Source: Pantoea endophytica (GTDB lineage Bacteria > Pseudomonadota > Gammaproteobacteria > Enterobacterales > Enterobacteriaceae). From it: a stretch of 64,000 nt of DNA. The notes beneath the pieces are model-generated. The model searched no databases and was not told the DNA's origin. It saw nothing but the letters and a program-made list of their open reading frames with translations. The position numbers were made by a program, and so were the translations under genes. Shown one piece after another: positions 1 through 7,886 of the stretch (position 1 is the stretch's first letter; each line of letters starts with the position of its first letter). Location of the stretch: positions 124,001 through 188,000 of the forward strand of contig NZ_PJRT01000031.1 in the NCBI RefSeq assembly GCF_002858935.1, given 5' to 3'.

Positions 1-1531
1 GCAAGGTGATCTCCAGCCCGGCGGCCTGAGCATCATTGTCTAACAGGCGATTACCCAGCTGGAACGCGCGGCTGTCGAATGGACCGGAAGGCGGCACGCC
101 AACATGCCAATAACCGATGCGGCCCGGCGCATCTTGCACTGTGGTTAAGGTGCCGCCGCTGAGAATATCCAGCGTTGGCGGCTGCCACTGCAGGGTGCCG
201 AGCGTGGCGGTGATGATGCGTCCCTGCTGCACGTCCGGCAGCGTGCACAGCTGGCGCAGCCACAGCAAATTGGTTTCGATGCCGTACAGTTCGGTGGCGG
301 ATAGCGCCTGCGCCATGCTGCCTAGCGCGCTGGTACGGTCTGCGGCATGTACAATAAGTTTCGCCAGCATCGGATCGTAAAATGGCGAAACCTCCATGCC
401 GCTCTCAACGCTGCTGTCGATGCGCAGCGTAGCGCCCTCAATCGTAGTCGGGAACTGCACATGGCTGAGCAATCCCGCGCTGGGCTGGAACTGCTTAGCC
501 GGATCTTCGGCGTAAAGCCGTACCTGAATGGCGTGACCTTGCGCGACCGGCTGCAAATCGGCCAGCGGCGGCAATCTTTGCTGCGCCAGTTCTACCATCC
601 AGCGCACCGAATCAACGCCATACACCATTTCGGTGACGCCATGTTCCACCTGCAAGCGCGTGTTCACTTCGAGGAACCAGAACTGCTGGCTGGCATCGTC
701 ATAAACATATTCCACCGTGCCCGCGCTGCGATAGTTCACCGCCCGCGCCAGCCTTACGGCGGTGGCCTGCAACTGCGCGCGCACCGCAGCGCTCAAGCCC
801 GGTGCGGGCGTCTCTTCCAGTACCTTTTGATTGCGGCGCTGGGCCGAGCAATCACGCTCGCCAAGCGCGATGACTTCACCTGCGCCGTCGCCAAAAATCT
901 GCACTTCGATATGGCGCGCACGCGCAATAAACTTCTCTAAAAACACGCCATCGTCGGCGAAGTTGTTGCCCGCCAGGCGCTTCACGCGGGTAAATGCCGC
1001 GTCGAGCTGTTCGGCATCGTCGCAGCGCTGCATGCCAATGCCGCCGCCGCCCGCGGTGCTTTTCAACATGACCGGATAGCCAATCTGCGCCGCCATCTGC
1101 TGCGCCTCGGCCAGCGAAGACAGTAAGCCGCTGCCCGGCAGCAGCGGCACATTATTCTGTTCAGCCAGCGCACGCGCGCTGTGTTTCAGGCCAAAGGCCG
1201 CCATCTGCTCGGCGCGCGGCCCAAGAAAATGCACGCCCGCCGCTTCGCAGCGCGTGACAAACTCCGGATTTTCACTGAGAAAACCGTAGCCGGGATGCAG
1301 CGCCTGCGCGCCACTCTGCGCGGCTATCGCCAGCAGTTTATCCTGATTGAGATAAGTGTCTCGCACCTGACCTTCACCGAGCGACCAGGCTTCATCCGCC
1401 AGACGCACATGGCGCGCATGACGGTCGGCTTCGGCGTACACGGCAATCGCCCGGATATTCATGGCTTGCAGGGTTCGAATAATGCGCACGGCAATCGCGC
1501 CACGGTTGGCAATTAATACGCGATCAATCAT
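1..1531 (-). CDS. Guanidine (urea-type) carboxylase, N-terminal part, runs off the window
   Basis: ATP- and biotin-dependent carboxylase of the urea carboxylase family. Translation from the ATG at 1531 gives MIDRVLIANRGAIAVRIIRT, a biotin-carboxylase N-terminus. The ATP-grasp glycine loop AGGGGIGMQ and the segment EVNTRLQVEHGVTE follow. After about residue 470 a KipA/AHS2 carboxyltransferase domain begins (TLDILSGGTLTTVQDAPGR). The rest of that domain and the biotinyl domain lie outside the window. Enzymes of this family next to UAAP-type proteins and ykkC RNAs are known to carboxylate guanidine rather than urea. That assignment here rests on context (two guanidine riboswitches, deiminase subunits), because the residues that separate the two activities are not visible. 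It is the last gene visible in the operon; allophanate hydrolase would be expected next, outside the window. Confidence 0.9.
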   Translation of the reverse strand, partial: MIDRVLIANRGAIAVRIIRTLQAMNIRAIAVYAEADRHARHVRLADEAWSLGEGQVRDTYLNQDKLLAIAAQSGAQALHPGYGFLSENPEFVTRCEAAGVHFLGPRAEQMAAFGLKHSARALAEQNNVPLLPGSGLLSSLAEAQQMAAQIGYPVMLKSTAGGGGIGMQRCDDAEQLDAAFTRVKRLAGNNFADDGVFLEKFIARARHIEVQIFGDGAGEVIALGERDCSAQRRNQKVLEETPAPGLSAAVRAQLQATAVRLARAVNYRSAGTVEYVYDDASQQFWFLEVNTRLQVEHGVTEMVYGVDSVRWMVELAQQRLPPLADLQPVAQGHAIQVRLYAEDPAKQFQPSAGLLSHVQFPTTIEGATLRIDSSVESGMEVSPFYDPMLAKLIVHAADRTSALGSMAQALSATELYGIETNLLWLRQLCTLPDVQQGRIITATLGTLQWQPPTLDILSGGTLTTVQDAPGRIGYWHVGVPPSGPFDSRAFQLGNRLLDNDAQAAGLEITL

Positions 1532-1545
1532 GACTGAATACTCTC

Positions 1546-1600
1546 GTTGCGGCAGGTCGTCCTGCGTAGCATTGACGGCAGAAAACGGGTCGTCCCGTTG
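1546..1600 (-). promoter_or_regulatory. Guanidine-II (mini-ykkC) riboswitch before the carboxylase gene
   Basis: Read on the minus strand, two hairpins share the loop ACGA. The first, AACGGG-ACGA-CCCGTT (1599-1584), has a 6-bp stem. The second, GCAGG-ACGA-CCTGC (1565-1552), has a 5-bp stem. Eighteen nucleotides separate them. Paired stem-loops with ACGR loops are the signature of the mini-ykkC/guanidine-II class. A GAGAG Shine-Dalgarno (1545-1541) follows the second hairpin by six bases and the carboxylase ATG is nine bases further, fitting translational control. The element starts about 11 nt after the upstream gene's stop codon, so it acts inside the operon. The class call is from motif recognition, without a covariance-model score. 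Confidence 0.85.
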
Positions 1601-1610
1601 CGTCAGAGAA

Positions 1611-2246
1611 TCACCACACGCTGACTAAAATCGGCGTTGGGTTGTAACCGTTGCAGGGATTGTTGAGCTGCGGGCAGTTGGAGATCAGCACCAGCACGTT
1701 GATGTGTGCCAGCATCTCGACATATTTGCCCGGCGCAGAAATGCCGTCGGCAAAGGTCAATCCGCCATCCTGCGTCACCGGCACGTTCATGAAAAAGTTG
1801 ATGTTGTGGGTGATGTCGCGGCGCGTCAGGCCAAACTCCGGCTGCTCCGCCACCGCCAGCATCCAGCTATCGCGGCACGAATGCATATGGCGCTTCTCCA
1901 GGTCATAGCGCACCGTGTTGCTCTCGCATGAACAAGCGCCGCCGAGCGTGTCGTGACGGCCGCAGGTATCGGCAGTGATGGTCAGCATCGGGCGATCGAA
2001 GTTCGAGCGCAGCACGCTGCCGGCCGTCAGAAACACATTGTTCTGCCCGCGCAGCGTGTCGCTCATGCTGTAGCGTTCGGCGGTGTCATCAGCATTGAAA
2101 AACAGCGTATCGGCGGCTTGATTGCCTTCAAGATCGGTGATGCGTAGCGTTTGGCCCGCCTCGATGCGCTGCAGCCAGTAATCACCGGCATCAATTTGCT
2201 GCTGGAAGCGCGCTTCGGCTGGATTGCGCTGACTTTCAATGATCAT
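1611..2246 (-). CDS. Carboxyguanidine deiminase-type subunit (UAAP/DUF1989 family), 211 aa
   Basis: DUF1989 protein of the urea-carboxylase-associated (UAAP) type. The two UAAP proteins of such operons were shown to form carboxyguanidine deiminase (CgdAB), which converts carboxyguanidine to allophanate. Visible features are the metal-site-like stretch [13 protein letters not shown] and [10 protein letters not shown], typical of the cysteine-rich UAAP member. The ATG at 2246 overlaps the upstream stop codon by one base (TGATG) and has an AAGGAG ribosome-binding site; a GTG three bases upstream is the alternative start. Which of CgdA or CgdB this is could not be settled from sequence alone. It sits between its partner subunit and the carboxylase. 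Confidence 0.85.
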   Translation of the reverse strand: MIIESQRNPAEARFQQQIDAGDYWLQRIEAGQTLRITDLEGNQAADTLFFNADDTAERYSMSDTLRGQNNVFLTAGSVLRSNFDRPMLTITADTCGRHDTLGGACSCESNTVRYDLEKRHMHSCRDSWMLAVAEQPEFGLTRRDITHNINFFMNVPVTQDGGLTFADGISAPGKYVEMLAHINVLVLISNCPQLNNPCNGYNPTPILVSVW

Positions 2247-2953
2247 CACATTTCTCCTTGCAGTTGATACAGCGCGTTATTGCGCAGACCGCGCTGATTC
2301 TCGTCGCGCTCGAGACACATCGCCGGCAGCGGCGCGTGTTGCGCATCCAGTTCGATCTGCACCGGCTGGCGCGGATAATCCTGCGATGCGCTGAGCGGAT
2401 GCGGGCAAGTGTGCAGCAGCACCAGCGTGTCCATCGCGAAACGTAAACGCACGCTGGCACCCGCCGCGCCCTGACGTTCCAGCTGCAAAGTGCCACTGTC
2501 GTCGGCGCGCACCTGCGCAAACAGGTTGAGGCAAGACGCCATATCGCGCCGGCCGAGCCCATATTTGGCCAGCTCGACAAGAAAACTGTCGTAGCCATTT
2601 TGATGGCGCAGATTGCGCGCCTGCTGATAGGTGCTGGCACCAAAACGCGCGGCGGTTTGTGCGGCATTCAGCGTGCCGCACACGCTTTCGTGCCAGCCGA
2701 AGCTGTCGTGTTCGATGCCGCAGAAAATACGTCCCATATCTGAATAGAGACAATGACCGGCGGTGAGGCGGAAAGTGTGCTGGCACTTCAGGGTGTCGGG
2801 CGCGTTATAGCGCTCCAGCAGGTTTTCCGGGTTGTAAAACAGCAGGCCGACGTTGGCGCCACCTTCGACATCGGTGAGGGTCAGCGCACTGCCGCTGCGC
2901 ATCATCAGCGACCAGTGTGCGCCGCTCGGCAACAAGGTTTGATAAGGCTTCAT
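2246..2953 (-). CDS. Carboxyguanidine deiminase-type subunit (second UAAP/DUF1989 paralogue), 235 aa
   Basis: Second DUF1989 paralogue, homologous to the next gene downstream; compare [20 protein letters not shown] with [19 protein letters not shown] there. It retains the family motifs [18 protein letters not shown] and [11 protein letters not shown]. The pair is expected to form the heteromeric carboxyguanidine deiminase. The start ATG at 2953 has a strong AAAGGAGAA ribosome-binding site, and the stop overlaps the next start, consistent with translational coupling and equal subunit supply. It lies 11 bp after the ABC ATPase gene, so transporter and enzyme are one transcription unit. The function is inferred from family and operon context. 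Confidence 0.85.
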   Translation of the reverse strand: MKPYQTLLPSGAHWSLMMRSGSALTLTDVEGGANVGLLFYNPENLLERYNAPDTLKCQHTFRLTAGHCLYSDMGRIFCGIEHDSFGWHESVCGTLNAAQTAARFGASTYQQARNLRHQNGYDSFLVELAKYGLGRRDMASCLNLFAQVRADDSGTLQLERQGAAGASVRLRFAMDTLVLLHTCPHPLSASQDYPRQPVQIELDAQHAPLPAMCLERDENQRGLRNNALYQLQGEM

Positions 2954-2964
2954 GGTTTTCTCCT

Positions 2965-3711
2965 TTAGGCGACCTGCGGTTCGGATGGCTGTGCGCGATC
3001 CAGCGGCAGATCGTAAGTGATGGTCGCGCCCCAGGCTTCAGGCGCGTGCGGATCGTGGCGCAGCTTGTCGAACACCAGCAGACGCGATGCAAGGCTAAAT
3101 CCCTCTTTCAAATCGTGGGTGATCATGAAAATGGTCAGGTTATGCTGCTGCCACAAACGGGTGATCAGCTGGTGCATCTCGCTACGGATGCCGGGATCGA
3201 GTGCGCCGAAGGGTTCATCGAGCAGCAAAATGCGCGGCTGCTTCATCAACGCCTGCGCCAGCGCCAGACGCTGCTGCATGCCGCCCGACAGCTGATGCGG
3301 ATATTTATTCTGTGCCTGTTCAAGCCCAACCTGCGCCAGCATGGCCCGCGCGCGCTGGCGAATCGCCTGGCGTTTCTTTCCCCACACGCGGCCCAGCCAA
3401 CGCGCACTGCTGAACTCGTCGCCCAGCATCACGTTGCCCAGCACCGTCAGATGCGGAAACACGGAATAACGCTGAAACACCACGCCGCGATGCGCATCCG
3501 GTTCGTCGGGGATAGGTTCGCCATCCAGTAACAGCTGGCCTTTGCTGGGCGCTTCAGTGCCTAGCAGCATATTCAGGAAGGTGGTTTTGCCGCAGCCGGA
3601 CGCACCGACAATCGCCACAAACTCGCCCTCTTCAACCTCAATGTTGAGGCGCTCCAGCACCACTTGCTGGCCGTAATGTTTCTCAAGGTTTTTCAGTTGC
3701 AGTAACGGCAT
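2965..3711 (-). CDS. ABC transporter ATP-binding protein, nitrate/taurine type (guanidine uptake inferred)
   Basis: ATPase of an SsuB/TauB/NrtD-like importer, 248 aa. It has a Walker A motif GASGCGKTT near residues 36-44, the signature LSGGMQQR, Walker B ILLLDEPFGALD and the H-loop MITHD, so the protein should be active. The C-terminus (from about 215) is a short family-specific tail. It lies ten bases after the permease gene. This importer type is the usual companion of urea/guanidine carboxylase operons; the substrate is taken to be guanidine because the whole unit sits behind a guanidine-I riboswitch. It couples ATP hydrolysis to import at the inner membrane. Confidence 0.88.
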   Translation of the reverse strand: MPLLQLKNLEKHYGQQVVLERLNIEVEEGEFVAIVGASGCGKTTFLNMLLGTEAPSKGQLLLDGEPIPDEPDAHRGVVFQRYSVFPHLTVLGNVMLGDEFSSARWLGRVWGKKRQAIRQRARAMLAQVGLEQAQNKYPHQLSGGMQQRLALAQALMKQPRILLLDEPFGALDPGIRSEMHQLITRLWQQHNLTIFMITHDLKEGFSLASRLLVFDKLRHDPHAPEAWGATITYDLPLDRAQPSEPQVA

Positions 3712-3721
3712 CGCTCGCCCC

Positions 3722-4540
3722 TTATTTCGCGTGATACCACGGCCAGCAGCGACGGCTAATCAGCCGCAGCAACAGGTCGAGCAGAAAGGCCAGCAGCGCG
3801 ATCCACGCCACGTAGGGCAGAATCACATCCATTGCCAGATAACGCCGCATCAGGAAGATGCGATAACCCAGGCCTTCCGTGGCGGCGATGGCTTCGGCGG
3901 CAATCAGAAACAGCCACGCCGATGCCAGCGACAGCCGTACCGCATCCAACAGGCGCGGCATCAGCTGCGGCAGGATCACGCGCCATAAAATCTGTGCGCT
4001 GTGCGCGCCGAGCGTCTGCGCTTTCACCAACTGCTCGCGTGGGATCTTCTGCACCTGCAGCTGCAAATCGCGGGCAATCAGCGGCGTAATGCCGATGACA
4101 ATCAGCACCACTTTCGATACTTCGCCGAGACCAAAACAGATAAACAGAATCGGCAGAATCGCCAGCGGCGGCACCAACGCAAACAGCGTCACCAGCGGCG
4201 CCAGCACCGCACGCACCACCGGCAGCGCGCCGGTGAACAGACCCAGCGCCAGCGCCAATAGCGCGCTGATCGCCACACCACACAGCAAACGCAGCAGACT
4301 GGCGGCGGTATCGCTCCACAACAGATATTCGCCAGTGCGCGGGCTGGGCTGAAACGCCATGCGGCTGATGGCGTCGCCCATGGCGTTAAAGCCCGGCAAC
4401 AGCTTGTCTGCCGCATTCAGGCTGAGACGCGCCTCCGACGCGAACAGATACACCAGTAGCAGCGCCAGCAGCGGCAGAATGCCCAGCAGCAAGCGCCCCA
4501 GCGGCAGCGGTTGGTAGTTGATCAACTTACGCATCGGCAT
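3722..4540 (-). CDS. ABC transporter permease, SsuC/TauC type (guanidine uptake inferred)
   Basis: Inner-membrane permease of 272 aa. It has an N-terminal membrane segment (about residues 14-34, rich in Leu) followed by the BPD_transp_1 core of about five further helices. The EAA-loop region that contacts the ATPase is visible around EQLVKAQTLGAHSAQILWRVILPQLMP. The first ATG (4540) follows a GCGAGGCG ribosome-binding stretch; a second ATG two codons later is possible. Eight bases separate it from the binding-protein gene, and the ATPase gene follows within ten. No unusual residues or truncation were seen. Confidence 0.87.
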   Translation of the reverse strand: MPMRKLINYQPLPLGRLLLGILPLLALLLVYLFASEARLSLNAADKLLPGFNAMGDAISRMAFQPSPRTGEYLLWSDTAASLLRLLCGVAISALLALALGLFTGALPVVRAVLAPLVTLFALVPPLAILPILFICFGLGEVSKVVLIVIGITPLIARDLQLQVQKIPREQLVKAQTLGAHSAQILWRVILPQLMPRLLDAVRLSLASAWLFLIAAEAIAATEGLGYRIFLMRRYLAMDVILPYVAWIALLAFLLDLLLRLISRRCWPWYHAK

Positions 4541-4548
4541 CGCCTCGC

Positions 4549-5607
4549 TTACAGCTGCCCGGCGGCGGCCATTTTGGTGTACTCATCGGTGAAGCGCAGT
4601 TTGAGGTTACCCGCATCGCCCCAATTGCCCGCAGGCGTTGCCACGCCAACCACATCGGCGCTCGGCGCGCCTTCGCCCAGCAAACCGTGCTTGAACGAGA
4701 ACTCGGCGACCATCTGCATGGTGGCTTTGAGCTGTGGGCTTTGGACGAAATCGAGGGTGGTTTTGGCATCGCTAAACAGATGCGTGGCGGCCAGCTGCTG
4801 GTCAAAGCCCGCCAGATCGGTGCCGGAAGCCTGCGCCATTTGTGTACGTGCCGCTTTAGCGCTGTCGGTTGAGCCGGACATGGTTTTCAACGTTTCATAC
4901 CATGCGCCGGTCAGCGCTTTGCCGAGCTGCGGATACTTCTGCAGCGTGGCGCTGTTGACCACCAGCAGATCGAGGATTTCGCCCGGAATTTGCGCGGAAG
5001 AGAAAATCAGATGGCTGTTCGGCTGCTTCTCCGCTTCGGCGAGCAGCGGATTCCACGTAACGATAGCGTTGACGTCGGCGGTGCCGAACGCCGCCACCAA
5101 ATCGGCATCGGCGGTGTTCACCACTTTGACATCTTTCTCGCTCATGCCGGATTTCTCCAGCGCCCGCGCCAGCAGGTAATGCGAAACCGAGAGTTCGACC
5201 AGATTGATCGGCTTGCCTTTCAGCGCTGAGAGGTTGCCCGCGCCTTTCAGCAGAATGCCGTCGTTACCGTTGGAGTAATCGCCAACGATCAGCGCCGTGC
5301 TATCCACGCCGCCGGTGGCCGGAATGGTCAGTGCATCCATGTTGGTCATGGTGCAACCAGCAAAACCCCCGGCGGTGTATTGATTCACCGACTCGATGTA
5401 GTCGTTAACCTGCACAAACTGGATATCGATGCCGTATTTGTCGGCCCATTTTTTGACGATGCCGCTCTGCTGCGCGTAATCCCACGGCATCCAGCCCGCG
5501 TAGATCGACCAGCAAATCTTAAAGGAGGGTTTGTCGGCGGCCAGCGTGTTGACGCTGAACAGCGTGATGGTGCAAAGCAACAGCAGGCGAAGGCAGGCTT
5601 TGATCAT
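4549..5607 (-). CDS. Periplasmic substrate-binding protein of the guanidine-operon ABC importer
   Basis: NMT1/TauA-like binding protein of 352 aa with a Sec signal peptide (MIKACLRLLLLCTITLFSV, then AxA-type cleavage near NTLAAD). Mature motifs include CWSIYAGWMPWDYAQ and AGGFAGCTMTNMDAL, typical of the urea-carboxylase-related ABC binding proteins. The ATG at 5607 was chosen because it directly precedes the signal peptide. An in-frame extension upstream to 5766 would run through the riboswitch and terminator and is not credible. It is the first gene of the operon, 25 bp after the terminator U-run. Guanidine as ligand is inferred from the riboswitch. Confidence 0.88.
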   Translation of the reverse strand: MIKACLRLLLLCTITLFSVNTLAADKPSFKICWSIYAGWMPWDYAQQSGIVKKWADKYGIDIQFVQVNDYIESVNQYTAGGFAGCTMTNMDALTIPATGGVDSTALIVGDYSNGNDGILLKGAGNLSALKGKPINLVELSVSHYLLARALEKSGMSEKDVKVVNTADADLVAAFGTADVNAIVTWNPLLAEAEKQPNSHLIFSSAQIPGEILDLLVVNSATLQKYPQLGKALTGAWYETLKTMSGSTDSAKAARTQMAQASGTDLAGFDQQLAATHLFSDAKTTLDFVQSPQLKATMQMVAEFSFKHGLLGEGAPSADVVGVATPAGNWGDAGNLKLRFTDEYTKMAAAGQL

Positions 5608-5632
5608 GATGGTTCCTCTGGCGTTACGGACG

Positions 5633-5675
5633 AAAAAAAAGCAGGAGGCGGCGAGCAACGTTCTCGCTTTCCTCC
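5633..5675 (-). terminator. Intrinsic terminator of the guanidine-I riboswitch expression platform
   Basis: On the minus strand GGAGG (5675-5671) pairs with CCTCC (5648-5644) and GCGAG (5667-5663) with CTCGC (5655-5651), followed by eight U residues (5640-5633). The 5' arm GGAGG is part of the conserved 3' end of the aptamer (GCCCGGGAGG). Aptamer folding and terminator folding are therefore mutually exclusive, giving an ON switch upon guanidine binding. Confidence 0.85.
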
Positions 5676-5765
5676 CGGGCTTTTTTCCCGCCGTGTAACC
5701 GTCAGAGGACGGTCGGTCACTCTCGGACCAGCATCTTTCGACCGGAACCCTAGTGACCCATTGCA
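5671..5765 (-). promoter_or_regulatory. Guanidine-I (ykkC subtype 1) riboswitch aptamer
   Basis: The minus strand shows the ykkC hallmarks in order: CTAGGGTTCCGG (5752-5741), CTGGTCCGAGAG, ACACGGCGGG and AAGCCCGGGAGG. The basal P1 helix is visible as GGTCACT (5758-5752) pairing with AGTGACC (5721-5715). The three conserved blocks and their order leave little doubt about the class. The aptamer precedes the transporter/deiminase/carboxylase genes and overlaps a terminator, so transcription should proceed when guanidine is bound. Confidence 0.93.
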
Positions 5766-5819
5766 AATTGTCTGGCGACCTCGGTTGCCCGCAATCGCTC
5801 CTGCATCTGCGTTAACACA

Positions 5820-5836
5820 TACAAAATAGATGCCAA
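5820..5836 (-). promoter_or_regulatory. Possible sigma-54 promoter of the guanidine operon
   Basis: The minus strand reads TTGGCATC-TATT-TTGTA, close to the sigma-54 consensus YTGGCACG-N4-TTGCW, with one key mismatch (GT instead of GC in the -12 element). A transcript from here would start about 40 nt before the riboswitch. Nitrogen-limitation control would suit guanidine use, but no convincing NtrC site was found and a sigma-70 promoter is equally possible. Confidence 0.3.
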
Positions 5837-6041
5837 GGTTATATCCCGCTGAAAACCATCGGTTATTAACTCACCGCGCGTCGCCGCACTGCTGGCATTG
5901 CACAGATAAGCAGCGCGCGCGCACCACCGTGAAGCAGCATGCCGGTGAGGACGTTGACGCTTCTCGCAATTCACAACTGGCACTGAAAAAACTTTTACTT
6001 TGCGATCATGTGGTTATTACACATTGATGACACGCTAATCC

Positions 6042-6062
6042 GAACCAATTAAATATTGGTTC
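6042..6062. promoter_or_regulatory. Palindromic operator, probably for the FadR-type regulator
   Basis: Perfect inverted repeat GAACCAAT (6042-6049), five-base spacer TAAAT, ATTGGTTC (6055-6062). A further half-site GAACCAAT lies at 6163-6170, immediately before the ATG of the GntR/FadR regulator. FadR-subfamily regulators bind short TTGGT/ACCAA-type palindromes, so autoregulation and control of the following operon are likely. The rest of the 5766-6171 interval shows no gene. Confidence 0.6.
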
Positions 6063-6171
6063 ACTTCTTGCCTACGCTAAGAAAGCTGCCGAATTCACCT
6101 TTCATCAGCAAAAGTGCTGGATACGCGGCGATTACCGATCTTTTTCTGATGCATAAACAGGCGAACCAATC

Positions 6172-6894
6172 ATGAATGACACGCCAGAAACCAGCCGCAA
6201 CTCCAGCACCGCACTTGAGCAACTGCGCCAGCTGATTCAGCAGCAGGAGCACACGCCCGATCGCGCGCTGCCCACCGAACGTGAGTTAGCCGAGCGGTTT
6301 GGCATCGGTCGTCGTGAAATTCGCCGGGCATTAGATGTGCTGGAAGAAGAGGGCCGCATCTGGCGTAAACAGGGCAAAGGCACCTTTGTTGGGCCCTCCG
6401 CGCCAGTGCAGCCGCTGGTGCTACAGGATCTGCCGCAACAATCGAATCTGCTTGAAGTGATGGAAGCGCGTTTGCAGCTCGAGCCGGGGCTGGCAAGTCT
6501 TGCCGCCCTGCGCGCCACCAAAGAACAAATCGCCTTAATGAAACGCCTGCTGGAGCGCATGCACGCCATCACGCCGCCTGAAGATGGCGATCAGCATGAA
6601 CTGTGGGACAGCGCCTTCCATCGCGCCATCGCCGAAGCGGCGGGCAATCGCCTGATGCTCGGGCTGTTTGATGCCGTCGATGCGGTGCGCCGCGATCCCG
6701 GCTGGCAGCATTTGCGGGTGCAGGCGCGTACCCCGGCACGCCTGGATAACTATGACACCCATCATCAGCGGCTGGTGATGCACATCGCCCAGCGCCAGCC
6801 CCATGAAGCGGCAGCGGCGATGCGTGAGCATCTGCTTGCGCTGCAACAGGCGCTGATGGAAACGCTCTATTCCCGTCAGGAGGAAGCGCCATGA
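6172..6894 (+). CDS. GntR-family (FadR/FCD) transcriptional regulator
   Basis: 240-aa regulator. An N-terminal winged helix-turn-helix covers about residues 10-75 (LPTERELAERFGIGRREIRR then EGRIWRKQGKGTFVG). The C-terminal all-helical FCD ligand domain includes the metal-site-like residues in ELWDSAFHRAIAEAAGN and HHQRLVMHIAQRQPHEAAAAM. The ATG at 6172 directly follows a half-operator. The stop overlaps the next gene's ATG by four bases, so it is the first gene of the peptide ABC/GGT operon and probably its ligand-responsive repressor. The ligand is unknown. Confidence 0.9.
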   Translation: MNDTPETSRNSSTALEQLRQLIQQQEHTPDRALPTERELAERFGIGRREIRRALDVLEEEGRIWRKQGKGTFVGPSAPVQPLVLQDLPQQSNLLEVMEARLQLEPGLASLAALRATKEQIALMKRLLERMHAITPPEDGDQHELWDSAFHRAIAEAAGNRLMLGLFDAVDAVRRDPGWQHLRVQARTPARLDNYDTHHQRLVMHIAQRQPHEAAAAMREHLLALQQALMETLYSRQEEAP

Positions 6895-7886
6895 CCGCAC
6901 ATCCCGTTTTATCGCTACGCAATCTGCGCGTGCAGTTTCGTGGTTCGCCGGTCACGGTACTGGATGATATTTCTCTGGAGCTACAGGCGGGAGAAACGCT
7001 GGCGCTGGTCGGTGAATCGGGTTGCGGCAAAAGCATCACCTCACTCACGTTGATGGGTTTGCAGCCTGACAGTGCGCAAATCTTGCAGGGCGACATGCTG
7101 TTTGATGGCCGCGATCTGCGCCAACTCAGCAGCAGTGAATACGCCAGCCTGCGTGGCAACCAATTGGCGATGATTTTTCAGGAACCGATGACCTCGCTTA
7201 ATCCAGCCTTCACGCTTGGCGATCAGCTGAGCGAAGCGGTGATGCGCCATCGCAAAGTGAGTAAGCGCCAGGCAATGGACGCGGCGCTGGCGATTCTGCA
7301 AAAAGTGCAAATTCCAGCAGCGGAACAGCGGCTGAAAGCCTATCCGCATCAGCTCTCCGGCGGCATGCGCCAGCGCGTGATGATTGCCATGGCGCTGATC
7401 AACCAGCCAAAACTGTTGATTGCCGATGAACCCACTACCGCGCTCGACGTCACCATTCAGGCGCAAATTCTGGCGCTGTTAAACACCCTAAAACAAGAAA
7501 CTGGCACCGCAGTATTGATGATCACGCATGACCTCGGCGTGGTAGCGGAAGTGGCGCAGCGCGTGGCGGTGATGTATGCCGGTCAGGTGGTGGAGAGCGG
7601 CAGCGTGGAGCGTATTTTCAACGATCCGCAGCATCCGTACACCATTGGCCTGATGGGCTCAATTCCCAGCCTGAGCGCGCGTGAAGGGGCGTTAGCCACC
7701 ATTCCCGGCCAGGTGCCGTTGCCGGAAAACATGCCGGCTGGCTGCCGCTTTGCCACGCGTTGCCCCTTCGCCGAAATACGCTGCCACCAGCATCGTCCGG
7801 CGTTGCGCGCACTGGCGAACGATCATCAGGTGGCCTGTTTCCGCGCTCCGTTAGAGCAACACGTCACGCTGGGAGAAAATGCATGA
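6891..7886 (+). CDS. Peptide-type ABC transporter ATPase (OppD/DppD/GsiA-N type)
   Basis: 331-aa ATPase. It carries Walker [10 protein letters not shown]-loop [10 protein letters not shown], signature [15 protein letters not shown], Walker [13 protein letters not shown] and H-loop MITHDLGVV. The oligopeptide-transporter C-terminal cysteine motif ([15 protein letters not shown]) that holds an iron-sulphur cluster in some homologues is also present. Its ATG overlaps the regulator stop (ATGA) and its own stop overlaps the next ATPase start in the same way. Two separate ATPase genes plus two permeases and a binding protein make a complete five-part importer. The substrate is probably a peptide or glutathione-like compound, given the GGT gene in the operon. 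Confidence 0.9.
   Translation: MTAHPVLSLRNLRVQFRGSPVTVLDDISLELQAGETLALVGESGCGKSITSLTLMGLQPDSAQILQGDMLFDGRDLRQLSSSEYASLRGNQLAMIFQEPMTSLNPAFTLGDQLSEAVMRHRKVSKRQAMDAALAILQKVQIPAAEQRLKAYPHQLSGGMRQRVMIAMALINQPKLLIADEPTTALDVTIQAQILALLNTLKQETGTAVLMITHDLGVVAEVAQRVAVMYAGQVVESGSVERIFNDPQHPYTIGLMGSIPSLSAREGALATIPGQVPLPENMPAGCRFATRCPFAEIRCHQHRPALRALANDHQVACFRAPLEQHVTLGENA

Noticed and set aside
347-1516. Several plus-strand open frames opposite the carboxylase
   Set aside because: The minus-strand frame encodes clear biotin-carboxylase motifs throughout; the plus-strand frames have no family resemblance.
5608-5766. N-terminal extension of the guanidine binding protein
   Set aside because: It would translate the riboswitch aptamer and terminator, and the signal peptide begins at 5607.
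5915-5945. NtrC-binding site upstream of the possible sigma-54 box
   Set aside because: GCACCACCGTG matches only one half of the NtrC palindrome; the other half is absent.
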